DNA from: Pseudahrensia aquimaris
Lineage (GTDB): Bacteria > Pseudomonadota > Alphaproteobacteria > Rhizobiales > Rhizobiaceae
DNA: 64,000 bases
Direction of reading: 5' to 3'
Assembly (NCBI RefSeq): GCF_042676045.1
Contig: NZ_JBHTJV010000012.1
Coordinates: forward strand, 62,001 to 126,000
The translations under genes were made by a program, and so were the position numbers. Below are positions 16,457 through 25,591 of the stretch, one piece after another (the first letter of the stretch is position 1; each line of letters starts with the position of its first letter). Below the pieces are notes generated by a model that worked only from the letters and a program-made list of their open reading frames with translations, was not told where the DNA came from and ran no database searches.

Positions 16457-17440
16457 ATGGCCGCCGATCTGAAGCGCATCGAAGGACGCAACTTCCTTAT
16501 TATCGGACGGGCCGGCATGGACATGTATGCCCATCCACCCGGCGTCAAAACAGAAGATGCAGAATACTTCTATTCTGCACTGGGCGGCTCGTCGGCAAAT
16601 ATCGGCGTTGCTTTAGTGAAGCTGGGTTCAAAGGCTTCGCTGGTTACGTCCGTATCGGATGATTCCGTTGGCCGCTATTGCCTGAACCAGTTGGATCACT
16701 ACGGCGTTGATCGCACTTTCGTGCGCTCGGTCGCGGGCGAGGAGCGCAATTCACTGGCCGTATTGGAAACCACCAATATTGATCACCAGTCGGTGATCTA
16801 CCGCAACAATGCGGCGGACTTTCAGATGACCGTTGAGGATGTGCGCAAGCCGGACTACACAGCTTATTCCGCAGCCATCACCACAGGCACAGTGTTCGCA
16901 GGCCAGCCCTCGCGCGATGCCGCCTTCGTTGCCTTCGATCTGGCAAAAGAAGCCGGACTGCCCGTGATCTTTGATATCGACTACCGCCCCTACTCATGGA
17001 CATCCGGAGCGGAAGCGGCTGAAGTTTATTCGCGGGCCGCAAGCTATTGCGATATCGTCATCGGCAACGACGACGAGTTCGGCGTGATGGCGGGTGACTA
17101 CGACATCGGGCTGGCCTTTGCGGAAAACCTCGCCAAGACCAGCGCGCAGATCGTGGTCTATAAGATGGGCCATCTCGGCTCCATCACGTTCACGCAGGAC
17201 GGCTCGTTCAAGACTGGCATCTTCCCCGTCGATGCGCTGAAACCTACCGGAGCGGGCGACAGTTTCATGGGCGCGTTCATCGCTTCAATGGCCGCAGGGA
17301 TGGACGTGCAGACCTGCGTAGAGCGCGGCTCTGCGGCAGCGGCGATTGTTGTTTCCAATGTCGCCTGTGCTCCCGCCATGCCAACACCAGACATTCTCGA
17401 AGACTTCATTGCCAGCCACCCCGGCATCACCAAACCCTAA
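16457..17440 (+). CDS. iolC: 5-dehydro-2-deoxygluconokinase IolC
   Basis: 327-residue PfkB-family kinase that phosphorylates 2-deoxy-5-keto-gluconate. PfkB signature 1 is visible around GGSSANIGVALVKLGSKASL (residues ~37-56) and the catalytic signature 2 at KPTGAGDSFMGAF with the active-site aspartate. Here IolC is a stand-alone kinase; in many alphaproteobacteria it is fused to a DUF2090 domain. ATG follows the iolD TAG directly. Confidence 0.92.
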   Translation: MAADLKRIEGRNFLIIGRAGMDMYAHPPGVKTEDAEYFYSALGGSSANIGVALVKLGSKASLVTSVSDDSVGRYCLNQLDHYGVDRTFVRSVAGEERNSLAVLETTNIDHQSVIYRNNAADFQMTVEDVRKPDYTAYSAAITTGTVFAGQPSRDAAFVAFDLAKEAGLPVIFDIDYRPYSWTSGAEAAEVYSRAASYCDIVIGNDDEFGVMAGDYDIGLAFAENLAKTSAQIVVYKMGHLGSITFTQDGSFKTGIFPVDALKPTGAGDSFMGAFIASMAAGMDVQTCVERGSAAAAIVVSNVACAPAMPTPDILEDFIASHPGITKP

Positions 17441-17449
17441 GGACCGACC

Positions 17450-18292
17450 ATGCACACCCCACCGTTCGACAATGCCAACAAGCCCATCGTTGACGCCGAT
17501 GACCCCAATGTTCCGCTGAACTATTTCAACATCGTGAAGCTGAAGAAGGGCCAGGCGTTTGACTATCAGGTGCCCGGCTACGAGACATGCATCGTACCGG
17601 CCACCGGCACGGTCGATGTGGAAATCGAAGGCGTGTCCTACGCCGCGCTCGGCACGCGCACGGTGGACGTTTGGGACGGCGAGCCGGAAGGCGTTTATGT
17701 ACCCGTTGGTGCCAAAGCAACGATGGTTTGCATGACCGACGAAGCCGAAGTCTTCGTCGCGGGCGCGAAGTACGACAAGGTGCTGGAGCCGTTCGACGTG
17801 CGCGTGGCCGATCTCGACAAGGTGCAATACGGCTCCGACGAGACAAAGACCCACCGCAAGATCAAGCACATCCTCGGCACGAAATACCACGACAAAGTGG
17901 GGCGCTTGCTGGTGTCGGAACTTTTCACCGTCGGCCAGGGCGGCTGGTCCGGCTTTCCGCCGCACAAACACGACACCGACCGACTGCCCGACGAAACACG
18001 CCACGATGAGACCTACAATTTCCGCTTCAAGCCGAACAATGGTTTCGGCATGCAGCTCGTGCAGCGCGAAGACGGCAAGGTTGGCGACGCTTATCATCTG
18101 GTCGATGGGTCCACGATCACGCTGGAAAAGGGCTACCACCCCTGCGTCGTCGCGCCGGGCTACGAGATGTATTATTTCACCATCCTTGGCGGCCTGTCGC
18201 AGCGATCGCTCGTGCAATATTTCCAGCCCGATCATGCATGGCAGATCGAAACGATCCCCGGCATCAAGGACATGATTGCCAAGTTCAAATGA
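17450..18292 (+). CDS. iolB: 5-deoxy-glucuronate isomerase IolB
   Basis: 280-residue bicupin that isomerises 5-deoxy-glucuronate to 2-deoxy-5-keto-gluconate. The second cupin has the metal-binding pattern FPPHKHDTDRLP ... ETYNFRF and a late HPCVVAPGYEMYYF. A ribosome binding site AAGGACC precedes the ATG. Ends with an ATGA overlap into the aldolase gene. Confidence 0.92.
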   Translation: MHTPPFDNANKPIVDADDPNVPLNYFNIVKLKKGQAFDYQVPGYETCIVPATGTVDVEIEGVSYAALGTRTVDVWDGEPEGVYVPVGAKATMVCMTDEAEVFVAGAKYDKVLEPFDVRVADLDKVQYGSDETKTHRKIKHILGTKYHDKVGRLLVSELFTVGQGGWSGFPPHKHDTDRLPDETRHDETYNFRFKPNNGFGMQLVQREDGKVGDAYHLVDGSTITLEKGYHPCVVAPGYEMYYFTILGGLSQRSLVQYFQPDHAWQIETIPGIKDMIAKFK

Positions 18293-19128
18293 CGGTCGCG
18301 ACGCTTGCAGAAGTTTTGGCGCCTGCCCGCGCAGAAGGTTATGCGCTGGCGGGCGTTGTGGTGCTGGGCTGGGAAGACGCGCTGGCTTATGTTCAGGCAG
18401 CGGAGGAGACGGGCATCCCGATCATCCTGCAAGCCGGGCCGGGCTGCCGCGCTCATACGCCGGTCTCCGTGTTGGGGCCAATGTTTCGGCATCTGGCCGA
18501 GCAGGCGAGCGTGCCCGTTGTCGCCCATATTGACCACGGCAAGACGGTTGAAGAATGCATAGAGGCCATAGACTACGGCTTCACATCGCTGATGTATGAC
18601 GGCTCCGCCCTCCCGCTTGATGAGAATATCGAAAACACACTTGCGGTGATCGAGAAAGCACGGTCGGCGAGCATTAGTGTGGAAGGCGAAGTGGGTTTCG
18701 TTGGCTACGCGGAAGGGGCAACATCGGCGGCCACCGCGCCGGAAGAAGCGCAACGATTTGCGGTCGAGACAGGCGTTGATGCCTTGGCGGTTTCGGTTGG
18801 CAATGTGCATCTGCAAACCGAAAAAACCGCTGGCATCGATTTTGCGGCCGTCGCCGCCATTGAAGCGGTTTGCAATGTGCCGCTGGTTATCCACGGCGGC
18901 AGCGGCGTGCCGGTTGCGGATCGTCAACGGTTGGCACGGGAAACTTCGGTTTGTAAGTTCAACATCGGCACCGAATTGCGCATGGCTTTTGGCGCGGCGC
19001 TGCGGAGATCAATCGAGGATCATCCCAACGCTTTTGACCGCATTTCTCTTCTCAAGCCGACAATCGAGCCGGTGCGACAAGCGACTGCGAAGGTGCTGCG
19101 GCAATTGCGATTTCCCAGCGGTCTTTGA
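18289..19128 (+). CDS. iolJ: Class II (zinc) aldolase, probable 2-deoxy-5-keto-gluconate-6-phosphate aldolase
   Basis: 279 residues of the fructose-bisphosphate/tagatose-bisphosphate class II aldolase family. Zinc and catalytic regions are VVAHIDHGKT, EGEVGFVGYAEG, VSVGNVH, IHGGSGVP and FNIGTELR. It closes the iolDCB transcript with a four-base overlap. That context suggests the IolJ role, splitting 2-deoxy-5-keto-gluconate 6-phosphate into dihydroxyacetone phosphate and malonate semialdehyde. No iolA (methylmalonate-semialdehyde dehydrogenase) lies nearby. A general fructose-bisphosphate aldolase remains possible. Confidence 0.8.
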   Translation: MTVATLAEVLAPARAEGYALAGVVVLGWEDALAYVQAAEETGIPIILQAGPGCRAHTPVSVLGPMFRHLAEQASVPVVAHIDHGKTVEECIEAIDYGFTSLMYDGSALPLDENIENTLAVIEKARSASISVEGEVGFVGYAEGATSAATAPEEAQRFAVETGVDALAVSVGNVHLQTEKTAGIDFAAVAAIEAVCNVPLVIHGGSGVPVADRQRLARETSVCKFNIGTELRMAFGAALRRSIEDHPNAFDRISLLKPTIEPVRQATAKVLRQLRFPSGL

Positions 19129-19133
19129 CCGCT
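19117..19133. terminator. Weak hairpin between convergent aldolase and paaX genes
   Basis: AGCGGTC-TTT-GACCGCT, flanked by CCC and GGG, spans the aldolase stop codon six bases before the paaX stop. A T-tract is missing, so it may only be a processing or stabilising stem. Confidence 0.35.
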
Positions 19134-19138
19134 AAGGG

Positions 19139-19867
19139 CTATGCGAGATCGCTTATTTTGGGGCGAGTAACCCCATTTAGCCGCTCCAAAACCGCTTTTC
19201 GGCAGGCGAAAACGGCATTTCCCGGCGGCAAAAGGCGCTCTCGCTCCTCATCCAGCTTCAAAATCAGCCTCCGCCAAGCGTGAACGATGCGGGCGCGGGC
19301 GATGGCTTGGGCAATTGGGTCTTTCGGAACGGCGTGATTTTCAGCCAGCAGTGTTTCGTGCAGCATGCGAAAAGATTTCGCCAAGGATGAAGGCAGCAAG
19401 CTCTCCATCGCCCAATCGGGCATCGTGGAAACACCAGCGGACAACACCCAGTCGGTCGGCATTGGTGAACGCGTCAGCCGCACACGCGGCGCGAGTTCTA
19501 TTCCTTCGGGCGTCTCCACATCGGGTGCGGCAAGCACGAGTTTCACATCTGTTATTGCAGGCAGGTTTTCCGCATAAATGCGCGGACTGGCCGCCTGCGT
19601 TTCGCGCAGGCCGTGGGTGCTCAGGCGATAATGTGCGTTCCGGCCAACCTTGCGGGAGACGATCCAGCTGTCTTTTCGTAGTCGGTGCAATGCCACGCGG
19701 GTTGCGTCCGGGCGGATGCCGAGCCGTTCCATCAGCATCATCAAAACCTGGCCGCTGATCTCATCCCCATCACCGCTTGCCAGATCGCCAAACAGGGTGA
19801 CGATGACCGACCAGACCTTGATCGGATCGTCGCTGGGGAGAAGGTCTATTTGGCTAGCCACAAGCAA
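19139..19867 (-). CDS. paaX: PaaX family transcriptional repressor
   Basis: 242-residue PaaX-type regulator: a GntR-like winged helix (VLMMLMERLGIRPDATRVAL..RLRKDSWI, residues ~40-70), a ferredoxin-like middle domain and a helical C-terminus. PaaX represses phenylacetate genes until phenylacetyl-CoA binds. Last gene of the paa operon, three bases after paaZ. The start is uncertain: TTG at 19867 and GTG at 19861 are both in frame and neither has a clear ribosome binding site, so translation may depend on coupling to paaZ. Confidence 0.85.
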   Translation of the reverse strand: MLVASQIDLLPSDDPIKVWSVIVTLFGDLASGDGDEISGQVLMMLMERLGIRPDATRVALHRLRKDSWIVSRKVGRNAHYRLSTHGLRETQAASPRIYAENLPAITDVKLVLAAPDVETPEGIELAPRVRLTRSPMPTDWVLSAGVSTMPDWAMESLLPSSLAKSFRMLHETLLAENHAVPKDPIAQAIARARIVHAWRRLILKLDEERERLLPPGNAVFACRKAVLERLNGVTRPKISDLA

Positions 19868-19870
19868 GGG

Positions 19871-21895
19871 TCAGACCGCATTCATAGTCAGCAGTTCATA
19901 TTCCGCGACCGTGTCGTCGTCTTGATTGGTCAGCGTGACGTGCCAGCGCACTTCGCCGTATTCGTCGTTGCGTAGGGTTTTGCGTTTTACCGTCAGCCGC
20001 ACCTTGATCGCGTCGCCCGCTTGAACCGGCTTCATAAAGCGCAGATTGTCGAGGCCGGTATTGGCCAGGACCGGGCCGGGATCGGGCTGCACAAACAGGC
20101 CCGCAGCAAAGGAAAGCAGCAGGTAACCGTGGGCCACGCGACCGGGGAAGAAGGGGTTCGCCTTAGCGGCTTCTTCGTCCATGTGCGCGTAGAAAGTATC
20201 GCCCGTGAAGTGGGCGAAGTGTTCAATGTCTTCCAGAGTGACTTTGCGCGAGTCGCTGTTGAACGTCTCGCCAAGGTCGAGTTCATGGAATGTGCGGGTG
20301 AACGGGTGGGCATCATGCGAAATTTCCGGCGCACCCGGTATCCATGTCTCGCCAATGGCGGAGAGCATCTGCGGACTGCCCTGAATGGCGGTGCGCTGCA
20401 TGTAGTGCATGACGCCGCGAATGCCGCCCATTTCCTCGCCGCCGCCTGCCCTGCCCGGCCCGCCATGCACCATGTGCGGCAGGGGGGAGCCGTGGCCTGT
20501 GGCCTCCTTCGCGCTGTCGCGGTTGTTGATGTATAGCCGCCCATGGAACGCGCCGGAGCTCATCACCATAGCCTTTGCTGTTCCCACATCGTGTGTGAAA
20601 AGCGAGGCAACCAGTGAGCCGCCGCCCTTGTTCAGCAGGTGGCTGGCATGCTCGATATCGCGGTAGGGCATGAGCGTGGCCACGGGGCCAAAGGCTTCTG
20701 TGCGGTGCGCTTCAACAGCGGCATCAGGATTGTTGCACTGAAACAGAATGGGGGGGACGAAGGCATCTGGCGCAGTATCTTTGCCTAGCAAATCCATTGT
20801 CGTTAAATCGCCGAATACGCGCTCGGCCTCTGATTCCAATTTGCTGATCTTGGCCAAGACGTCTTGTTTTTGATCAGCCGAAATCAGCGCGCCCATGCGG
20901 GTGTCCTCGTGGCGTGGATCACCGATCGTGATTGTTGCCAGTTTGGCAACAAGCGCTTCGCGGGCTGGGTCGATAAGATTTTCAGGGATGAGAAGCCTGC
21001 GCATTCCCGTGCATTTCTGACCTGCTTTGGCTGTGATCTCGCGCACCGCTTCCTTGATGAAAATATCAAATTCCAGCGCATCAGGTGTGGCATCGGGGCC
21101 GAGCACGGCTCCGTTCAAACTGTCTTGCTCCGCGATGAAGCGAACTGAATTCTGTGCGATAGAGGGCGTGGCGCGGAGCATCGTTGCCGTAGCGGCGGAA
21201 CCTGTGAAGCTCACCACGTCTTGACCATCGAGGCGGTCGAGAAGGTCGCCCGTTCTGCCGCACACAAGTTGGAGTGCGCCATCTGGCAAGAGGCCAGATT
21301 CCAGCATCATTCGCACGCAAGCTTCAGTGACGTAGCACGATGCGGTAGCTGGTTTTACGATGGCGGGAACGCCAGCCAGAAATGTGGGGGCCAGCTTTTC
21401 CAACATGCCCCAAACGGGGAAATTGTAGGCGTTGATATGGACCGCAACACCCTGCAACGGCGTTGCGATGTGCTGGCCCTGGAACGTGCCGCTACGCGAG
21501 AGCAATTCAGGCGGACCATCGAGATAGACATGCGCATCGGGCAATTCGCGACGGCCTTTCGAGGCGAAGACAAAAAGCGTGCCTATGCCGCCATCGATAT
21601 CGATCAGGTGGTCTTTTTGGGTGGCACCTGTGTCGAATGACAAATCGTAAAGCGCCTGTTTGCGCTCGCCCAAATATTGCGCCAGCGCTTTCAGCATTTT
21701 GGCGCGGTCGTGGAATGTGAGCTTGCGCAAAGCTGGGCCACCGACGCTCTTGGCATGATCCAGCATGTCCTGGAAATCGAGCGCGGCACCGCCTGCCCGA
21801 GCAATTTCGCGGCCATGAATGGCGCTATAGATAAGGGAAGCGCCCGCCCCAGGTGCATGCCAGCCGCCCAATGCAAAACTGTTGACCTCAATCAT
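19871..21895 (-). CDS. paaZ: Bifunctional oxepin-CoA hydrolase / 3-oxo-5,6-dehydrosuberyl-CoA semialdehyde dehydrogenase PaaZ
   Basis: 674-residue two-domain enzyme that opens the oxepin-CoA ring and oxidises the resulting aldehyde. Residues ~1-520 are an aldehyde dehydrogenase with catalytic glutamate in FIAEQDSLN and cysteine in AGQKCTGMRR. Residues ~535-674 are a MaoC/hot-dog hydratase with HFTGDTFYAHMD and FPGRVAHGYLL. Both active sites appear intact. AGGAGGGCG precedes the start at 21895, ruling out the longer open frame into paaE. Confidence 0.95.
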   Translation of the reverse strand: MIEVNSFALGGWHAPGAGASLIYSAIHGREIARAGGAALDFQDMLDHAKSVGGPALRKLTFHDRAKMLKALAQYLGERKQALYDLSFDTGATQKDHLIDIDGGIGTLFVFASKGRRELPDAHVYLDGPPELLSRSGTFQGQHIATPLQGVAVHINAYNFPVWGMLEKLAPTFLAGVPAIVKPATASCYVTEACVRMMLESGLLPDGALQLVCGRTGDLLDRLDGQDVVSFTGSAATATMLRATPSIAQNSVRFIAEQDSLNGAVLGPDATPDALEFDIFIKEAVREITAKAGQKCTGMRRLLIPENLIDPAREALVAKLATITIGDPRHEDTRMGALISADQKQDVLAKISKLESEAERVFGDLTTMDLLGKDTAPDAFVPPILFQCNNPDAAVEAHRTEAFGPVATLMPYRDIEHASHLLNKGGGSLVASLFTHDVGTAKAMVMSSGAFHGRLYINNRDSAKEATGHGSPLPHMVHGGPGRAGGGEEMGGIRGVMHYMQRTAIQGSPQMLSAIGETWIPGAPEISHDAHPFTRTFHELDLGETFNSDSRKVTLEDIEHFAHFTGDTFYAHMDEEAAKANPFFPGRVAHGYLLLSFAAGLFVQPDPGPVLANTGLDNLRFMKPVQAGDAIKVRLTVKRKTLRNDEYGEVRWHVTLTNQDDDTVAEYELLTMNAV

Positions 21896-21920
21896 GCTTT
21901 CGCCCTCCTGAGGCATCGTT

Positions 21921-22988
21921 TTAATGCTGGTCGTAATCGACGGTGATCGTCTCGCTCGTTGGATGGGCCTGACAGGTGAGAATGCGTCCGGCCTCCACTT
22001 CGTAGTCCTCCAGCGCGTGGTTGGCGACCATCTCCACCGCACCCTCGGTCAGCCGCGCCATGCAGGTGGAGCATACGCCCGCCGTGCAGGCATAGGGGGC
22101 TTCAATGCTTTGCGCCAAGGCCGCTTCCAGAACACTCTGATCGGGTGCGATGTCGAGCGTGTGGCGGGTGCCGTCGAGTATGATCGTTGCCTTGGTGGCT
22201 TTTGCGTTTTGAGCCACTTTGGAAACCGCACGTTTCTTGGCTCGGCCTGCTTGGGAAGCCGCGAAGAGTTCGTATTTGATCGCGTCTTTGCCCAAACCAC
22301 GGCTCTCCAGCGCAGCGGCTGCGGTTTTCATCATCTCTTCGGGGCCGCAGATGAAGGCGAGGTCGATGCGCGATATGTCGATCATTTTCTCAAACAGCGC
22401 ATCGCATTTTTCGGTGTCCAATCGGCCGGAAAGCAGGTCGATATCTTGGCCGCCTCCGCTCAAAACATGCACCAGATTGAGGCGCGTCATGTTGAGATTT
22501 TTCAAGTCTTCCAGCTCTTCGCGGAACATCACGGTGTTCACCGCGCGGTTGGAATAGAGCAGCGTGATGTCGGCTTTCGGTTCTTCGGCGAGAATGGTCT
22601 TGGTGAGTGAAAGGATAGGCGTGATGCCCGAACCGGCGGCGATCATCAGGTAGTGGCGCGCCGCTTCGGGCTGGAGCGGCGCGTGGAAATTACCCATCGG
22701 CGGCATGGCTTCCAGCCGTTCGCCAACTTTCAGATTTTCATTGGCCCAAGTTGAAAATGCGCCGCCGTCCACGCGCTTGATGCCGACACGCAATGCGCCG
22801 TCATGGGTGCCGGAACAGATGGAATAAGAACGGCGCAATTCCTCTCCGTCGAATTCCTTGCGGAACGTGAGATATTGCCCCTGCGTGAAAGAGAAATCTG
22901 CACCGTTTTCCGGCTGGAGCGTCACAACGACCGCGTCTCTTGTTGTGGGCTGAATGTCTGTGACTGTCAGGGTGTGAAATTGGGCCAT
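21921..22988 (-). CDS. paaE: Phenylacetyl-CoA epoxidase reductase subunit PaaE
   Basis: 355 residues. Passes electrons from NADPH to the PaaABC(D) epoxidase. Order of domains: FAD binding (RRSYSICSG), NAD(P) binding (AAGSGITPILSL), then a C-terminal plant-type 2Fe-2S ferredoxin with cysteines in YACTAGVCSTCMARL and ILTCQAHP. The start MAQFHTLTV at 22988 is ten bases after the paaD stop. Confidence 0.95.
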   Translation of the reverse strand: MAQFHTLTVTDIQPTTRDAVVVTLQPENGADFSFTQGQYLTFRKEFDGEELRRSYSICSGTHDGALRVGIKRVDGGAFSTWANENLKVGERLEAMPPMGNFHAPLQPEAARHYLMIAAGSGITPILSLTKTILAEEPKADITLLYSNRAVNTVMFREELEDLKNLNMTRLNLVHVLSGGGQDIDLLSGRLDTEKCDALFEKMIDISRIDLAFICGPEEMMKTAAAALESRGLGKDAIKYELFAASQAGRAKKRAVSKVAQNAKATKATIILDGTRHTLDIAPDQSVLEAALAQSIEAPYACTAGVCSTCMARLTEGAVEMVANHALEDYEVEAGRILTCQAHPTSETITVDYDQH

Positions 22989-22998
22989 GGTCACAAGC

Positions 22999-23469
22999 TC
23001 ACAGGCATTTGAAATAGTCGAAGGGCTCAAGGCAGGTCTTGCAGCGCCAATGGGCTTTGCACGGCGTGGAGCCAAACTGGCTCACTTTCTCCACGAGCGC
23101 AGAACTGCAGCGCGGGCATTTGTCCGGCCCACCAGCAGGGTTTGGCGGGGCGATGCCGTATTCCTCCAGCCGCTTTTTGCCCTTTTCGGTCAACCAATCG
23201 GTCGTCCAAGCGGGGGAAAGCTGCGTTTCAAATTTGATCTTCTTGATACCTTTGGCGAGCAGCGCGGTTTCGATATCGAGGTTGATGATCGTCGTTGCGG
23301 GACAGCCGGAATAAGTGGGCGTAACTGCAACGTGCAGCGTATCGCCCCGCCATTCCACACCCCGCACAATACCCAGATCGACAACGGAAATGACCGGGAT
23401 TTCGGGGTCCGGCACATCGTCAAGCCAATGCCAGATTTCATCCGTCGATGGGCGCGTGGAGACTACCAT
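22999..23469 (-). CDS. paaD: Phenylacetyl-CoA epoxidase maturation subunit PaaD
   Basis: 156 residues. The N-terminal MIP18/SufT-like domain (DPEIPVISVVDLGIVRGV and YSGCPATTIIN) is followed by a C-terminal zinc-ribbon with CPRCSS and CKAHWRCKTC. PaaD is needed for assembly of the epoxidase or its iron-sulfur partner. The start at 23469 overlaps the paaC end by seven bases; the longer frame runs through paaC and is not used. Confidence 0.93.
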   Translation of the reverse strand: MVVSTRPSTDEIWHWLDDVPDPEIPVISVVDLGIVRGVEWRGDTLHVAVTPTYSGCPATTIINLDIETALLAKGIKKIKFETQLSPAWTTDWLTEKGKKRLEEYGIAPPNPAGGPDKCPRCSSALVEKVSQFGSTPCKAHWRCKTCLEPFDYFKCL

Positions 23470-24221
23470 GTTGCGCCCGGATAGGCCCGCTGGAGCCATT
23501 GCATGGACGAAAGCAGGTGGCCCAGATGTTCGGTGTGCTGCTTGCCTGTTCTGCCGCCGGAATGGGCGAAGATTGTATCGGGGACACCGAGCGTGGCTTC
23601 GCCCATCACACCAGCAATTGTGCCGCTCCACGCCTCACGCAGACTGGATGGCAGGGGAGCTATCTTCTCAGCCACCACGGCCTCATCAATCGCGTCGTCA
23701 GCAAACATCTCACCGGTGAACGGCCAGAGGCGATCTAACGCTGCCTGCATCTTTTCATGGCTCGTTTCCGTGCCATCGCCTAATGCGATCACCGTCTCGC
23801 TGGAGCGTTCAAGATGATAAGCGGCCTCTTTGCCACTTTTAGCCGCGATAGCCGCGATGCGCTCGTCGGATGAACCTTCCAACGCCTTCAGCATTGGCAC
23901 TTGGTATGCGTCGAACAGGAATTGGCGCATCATCGTGTGGCCGAAATCGCGGTTTGGCTGTTCCAGCATCAGAAGATTGCGGAAATCCCAGAAGTCGCGC
24001 AGGAAGGCGAGGTCGTCTGCGTCGCGGTCCTTGCCCTCGATTTCAGCCGCATAACCCAGCCAGTTTTGCGTTTGGCCGATCAAATCAAGCGCGGTGTTGG
24101 CGAGCGCAATGTCCTCTTCCAACACGGGGGCCTTGCCGCACCATTCCGAAATGCGGTGACCAAGGATGAGCGTGTTATCGCCCATTCGCAGCAGGAATTG
24201 AAACAGGTGATCGTCGCTCAC
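23463..24221 (-). CDS. paaC: Phenylacetyl-CoA epoxidase subunit PaaC
   Basis: 252-residue ferritin-like structural subunit that pairs with catalytic PaaA. Shows the PaaC pattern DNTLILGHRISEWCGKAP at the N-terminus and QFLFDAYQ in the middle. The start codon is GTG overlapping the paaB TGA (GTGA), evidence of translational coupling. Confidence 0.93.
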   Translation of the reverse strand: MSDDHLFQFLLRMGDNTLILGHRISEWCGKAPVLEEDIALANTALDLIGQTQNWLGYAAEIEGKDRDADDLAFLRDFWDFRNLLMLEQPNRDFGHTMMRQFLFDAYQVPMLKALEGSSDERIAAIAAKSGKEAAYHLERSSETVIALGDGTETSHEKMQAALDRLWPFTGEMFADDAIDEAVVAEKIAPLPSSLREAWSGTIAGVMGEATLGVPDTIFAHSGGRTGKQHTEHLGHLLSSMQWLQRAYPGATW

Positions 24222-24502
24222 ATCGCACCCACATCGTCGGGAATGTCGAAGAAGGTCGGGTGGCGGTAGACCTTGTCGTTGGCCGGCTCATAAAGCGGGC
24301 CTTTGTCTCCCGGCGCGGAGGCGTGAATGTCGGCTGACTTCGCCACCCAGATGGAAACGCCTTCATTGCGCCGCGTGTAGACATCGCGGGCGTTAAGGAT
24401 TGCCATCTCCTCATCCGGCGCGTGGAGCGAACCGACATGACGGTGGCTCATGCCGTGCGCTCCACGAATGAAGATTTCCCAAAGCGGCCATTCTTGGGTC
24501 AT
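24218..24502 (-). CDS. paaB: Phenylacetyl-CoA epoxidase subunit PaaB
   Basis: 94-residue small subunit, normal size. Begins with WPLWEIFIRGAHGMSHRHVG and has ARDVYTRRNEG, conserved in PaaB; it bridges the PaaAC heterodimers. The ATG shares one base with the paaA TGA (TGATG). Confidence 0.94.
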   Translation of the reverse strand: MTQEWPLWEIFIRGAHGMSHRHVGSLHAPDEEMAILNARDVYTRRNEGVSIWVAKSADIHASAPGDKGPLYEPANDKVYRHPTFFDIPDDVGAM

Positions 24503-25494
24503 CAGGCTGCTGCCTTGGCCCGTGCCGCGCGCTTTTCAGCGTGGGCCTGCATGGCTTCGCGCACCCATGCGCCGTCTTCCCACGCATTTTTGCGGGTTTC
24601 CAGACGCTCGGTGTTGCAGGGGCCGTTGCCGGAAATGACGTCGAAGAATTCGTTCCAGTCCGGCTCTGAGAAGTCGTAGCCGCCTTTTTCTTCGTTCCAG
24701 ACGAGGTTTTCGTCCGGCACGGTGAGGCCGAGATATTCGGCTTGTGGCACCGTCTGGTCGACGAATTTCTGGCGCAGCTCGTCGTTGGTGTTCATCTTGA
24801 TTTTCCACGCCATCGACTGGGCGGAATGGACGCTGTCTTTGTCGGACGGGCCGAACATCATCAGCGCGGGAAACCAGAAACGGTTGAGCGCGTCTTGCGC
24901 CATGCGCTTTTGCGCTTCCGTGCCGTTGGCCATCTTCATCATGATGTCGAAGCCTTGGCGCTGGTGGAAACTCTCTTCCTTGCAGATGCGGATCATGGCG
25001 CGGGAATACGGGCCAAACGATGTGCGCTGCAGCGGGACTTGATTCATGATTGCCGCACCATCCACGAGCCAGCCAACCGCGCCCATATCCGCCCATGTGA
25101 GCGTGGGATAATTGAAGATCGAAGAATATTTCATCTTGCCGCTGTGGAGTTGCTCAAACAGCTCGTCCCGCGAAATGCCCAGCGTTTCGGCAGCGCAATA
25201 GAGATAGAGGCCGTGGCCCGCTTCATCTTGCACCTTGGCGAGAAGAATGGCCTTGCGCTCCAGCGTGGGCGCGCGGGTGATCCAGTTGCCCTCCGGCAAT
25301 TGACCAACGATTTCAGAATGAGCGTGCTGACCGATCTGGCGGATTAGGTTTTTGCGGTAGGCTTCCGGCATCCAATCCTTCGGCTCAATCTTTTCGCCCG
25401 CATCAATCCGCTCCTGAAAAGCGCGCTCCTGCGGGTTCATCTCGCTCTTGTCACGCACGGCTTGGCCGGTCGATTTTACCATTTGGGCATACAT
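24502..25494 (-). CDS. paaA: Phenylacetyl-CoA 1,2-epoxidase catalytic subunit PaaA
   Basis: 330-residue diiron ferritin-like oxygenase subunit that epoxidises the ring of phenylacetyl-CoA. Iron-binding helices contain KVQDEAGHG and KEESFHQRQG, the two ExxH-type motifs. First gene of paaABCDE-Z-X on the minus strand, with AGGAGG upstream of the ATG. Every junction in paaABCD overlaps, so the epoxidase complex is made from one coupled message. No paaK, paaG, paaF, paaH or paaJ is in the window. Confidence 0.96.
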   Translation of the reverse strand: MYAQMVKSTGQAVRDKSEMNPQERAFQERIDAGEKIEPKDWMPEAYRKNLIRQIGQHAHSEIVGQLPEGNWITRAPTLERKAILLAKVQDEAGHGLYLYCAAETLGISRDELFEQLHSGKMKYSSIFNYPTLTWADMGAVGWLVDGAAIMNQVPLQRTSFGPYSRAMIRICKEESFHQRQGFDIMMKMANGTEAQKRMAQDALNRFWFPALMMFGPSDKDSVHSAQSMAWKIKMNTNDELRQKFVDQTVPQAEYLGLTVPDENLVWNEEKGGYDFSEPDWNEFFDVISGNGPCNTERLETRKNAWEDGAWVREAMQAHAEKRAARAKAAA

Positions 25495-25548
25495 GGGGCT
25501 GTCCTCCTGAGGGACATTTTTAGCAGCGATGCCAGATCATAGCAATGA

Positions 25549-25591
25549 TTATGTAACAAAATATAAGAGTCGAGAAAATTCTGTAACATAA
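25549..25591. promoter_or_regulatory. Candidate operator/promoter region of the paa operon
   Basis: TTATGTAACA (25549-25558) and TGTAACATAA (25582-25591) form a near-perfect inverted pair. The shared TGTAACA cores are exactly 30 bases apart, about three helical turns. The pair lies 55-97 bases upstream of the paaA start. PaaX is the obvious candidate ligand; this is inference from position and symmetry. Confidence 0.45.

Noticed and set aside
17285..18235. Long minus-strand open frame (316 codons) opposite iolC-iolB
   Set aside because: High-GC antisense shadow; histidine/valine-rich composition without a recognisable fold, while iolC and iolB are clear.
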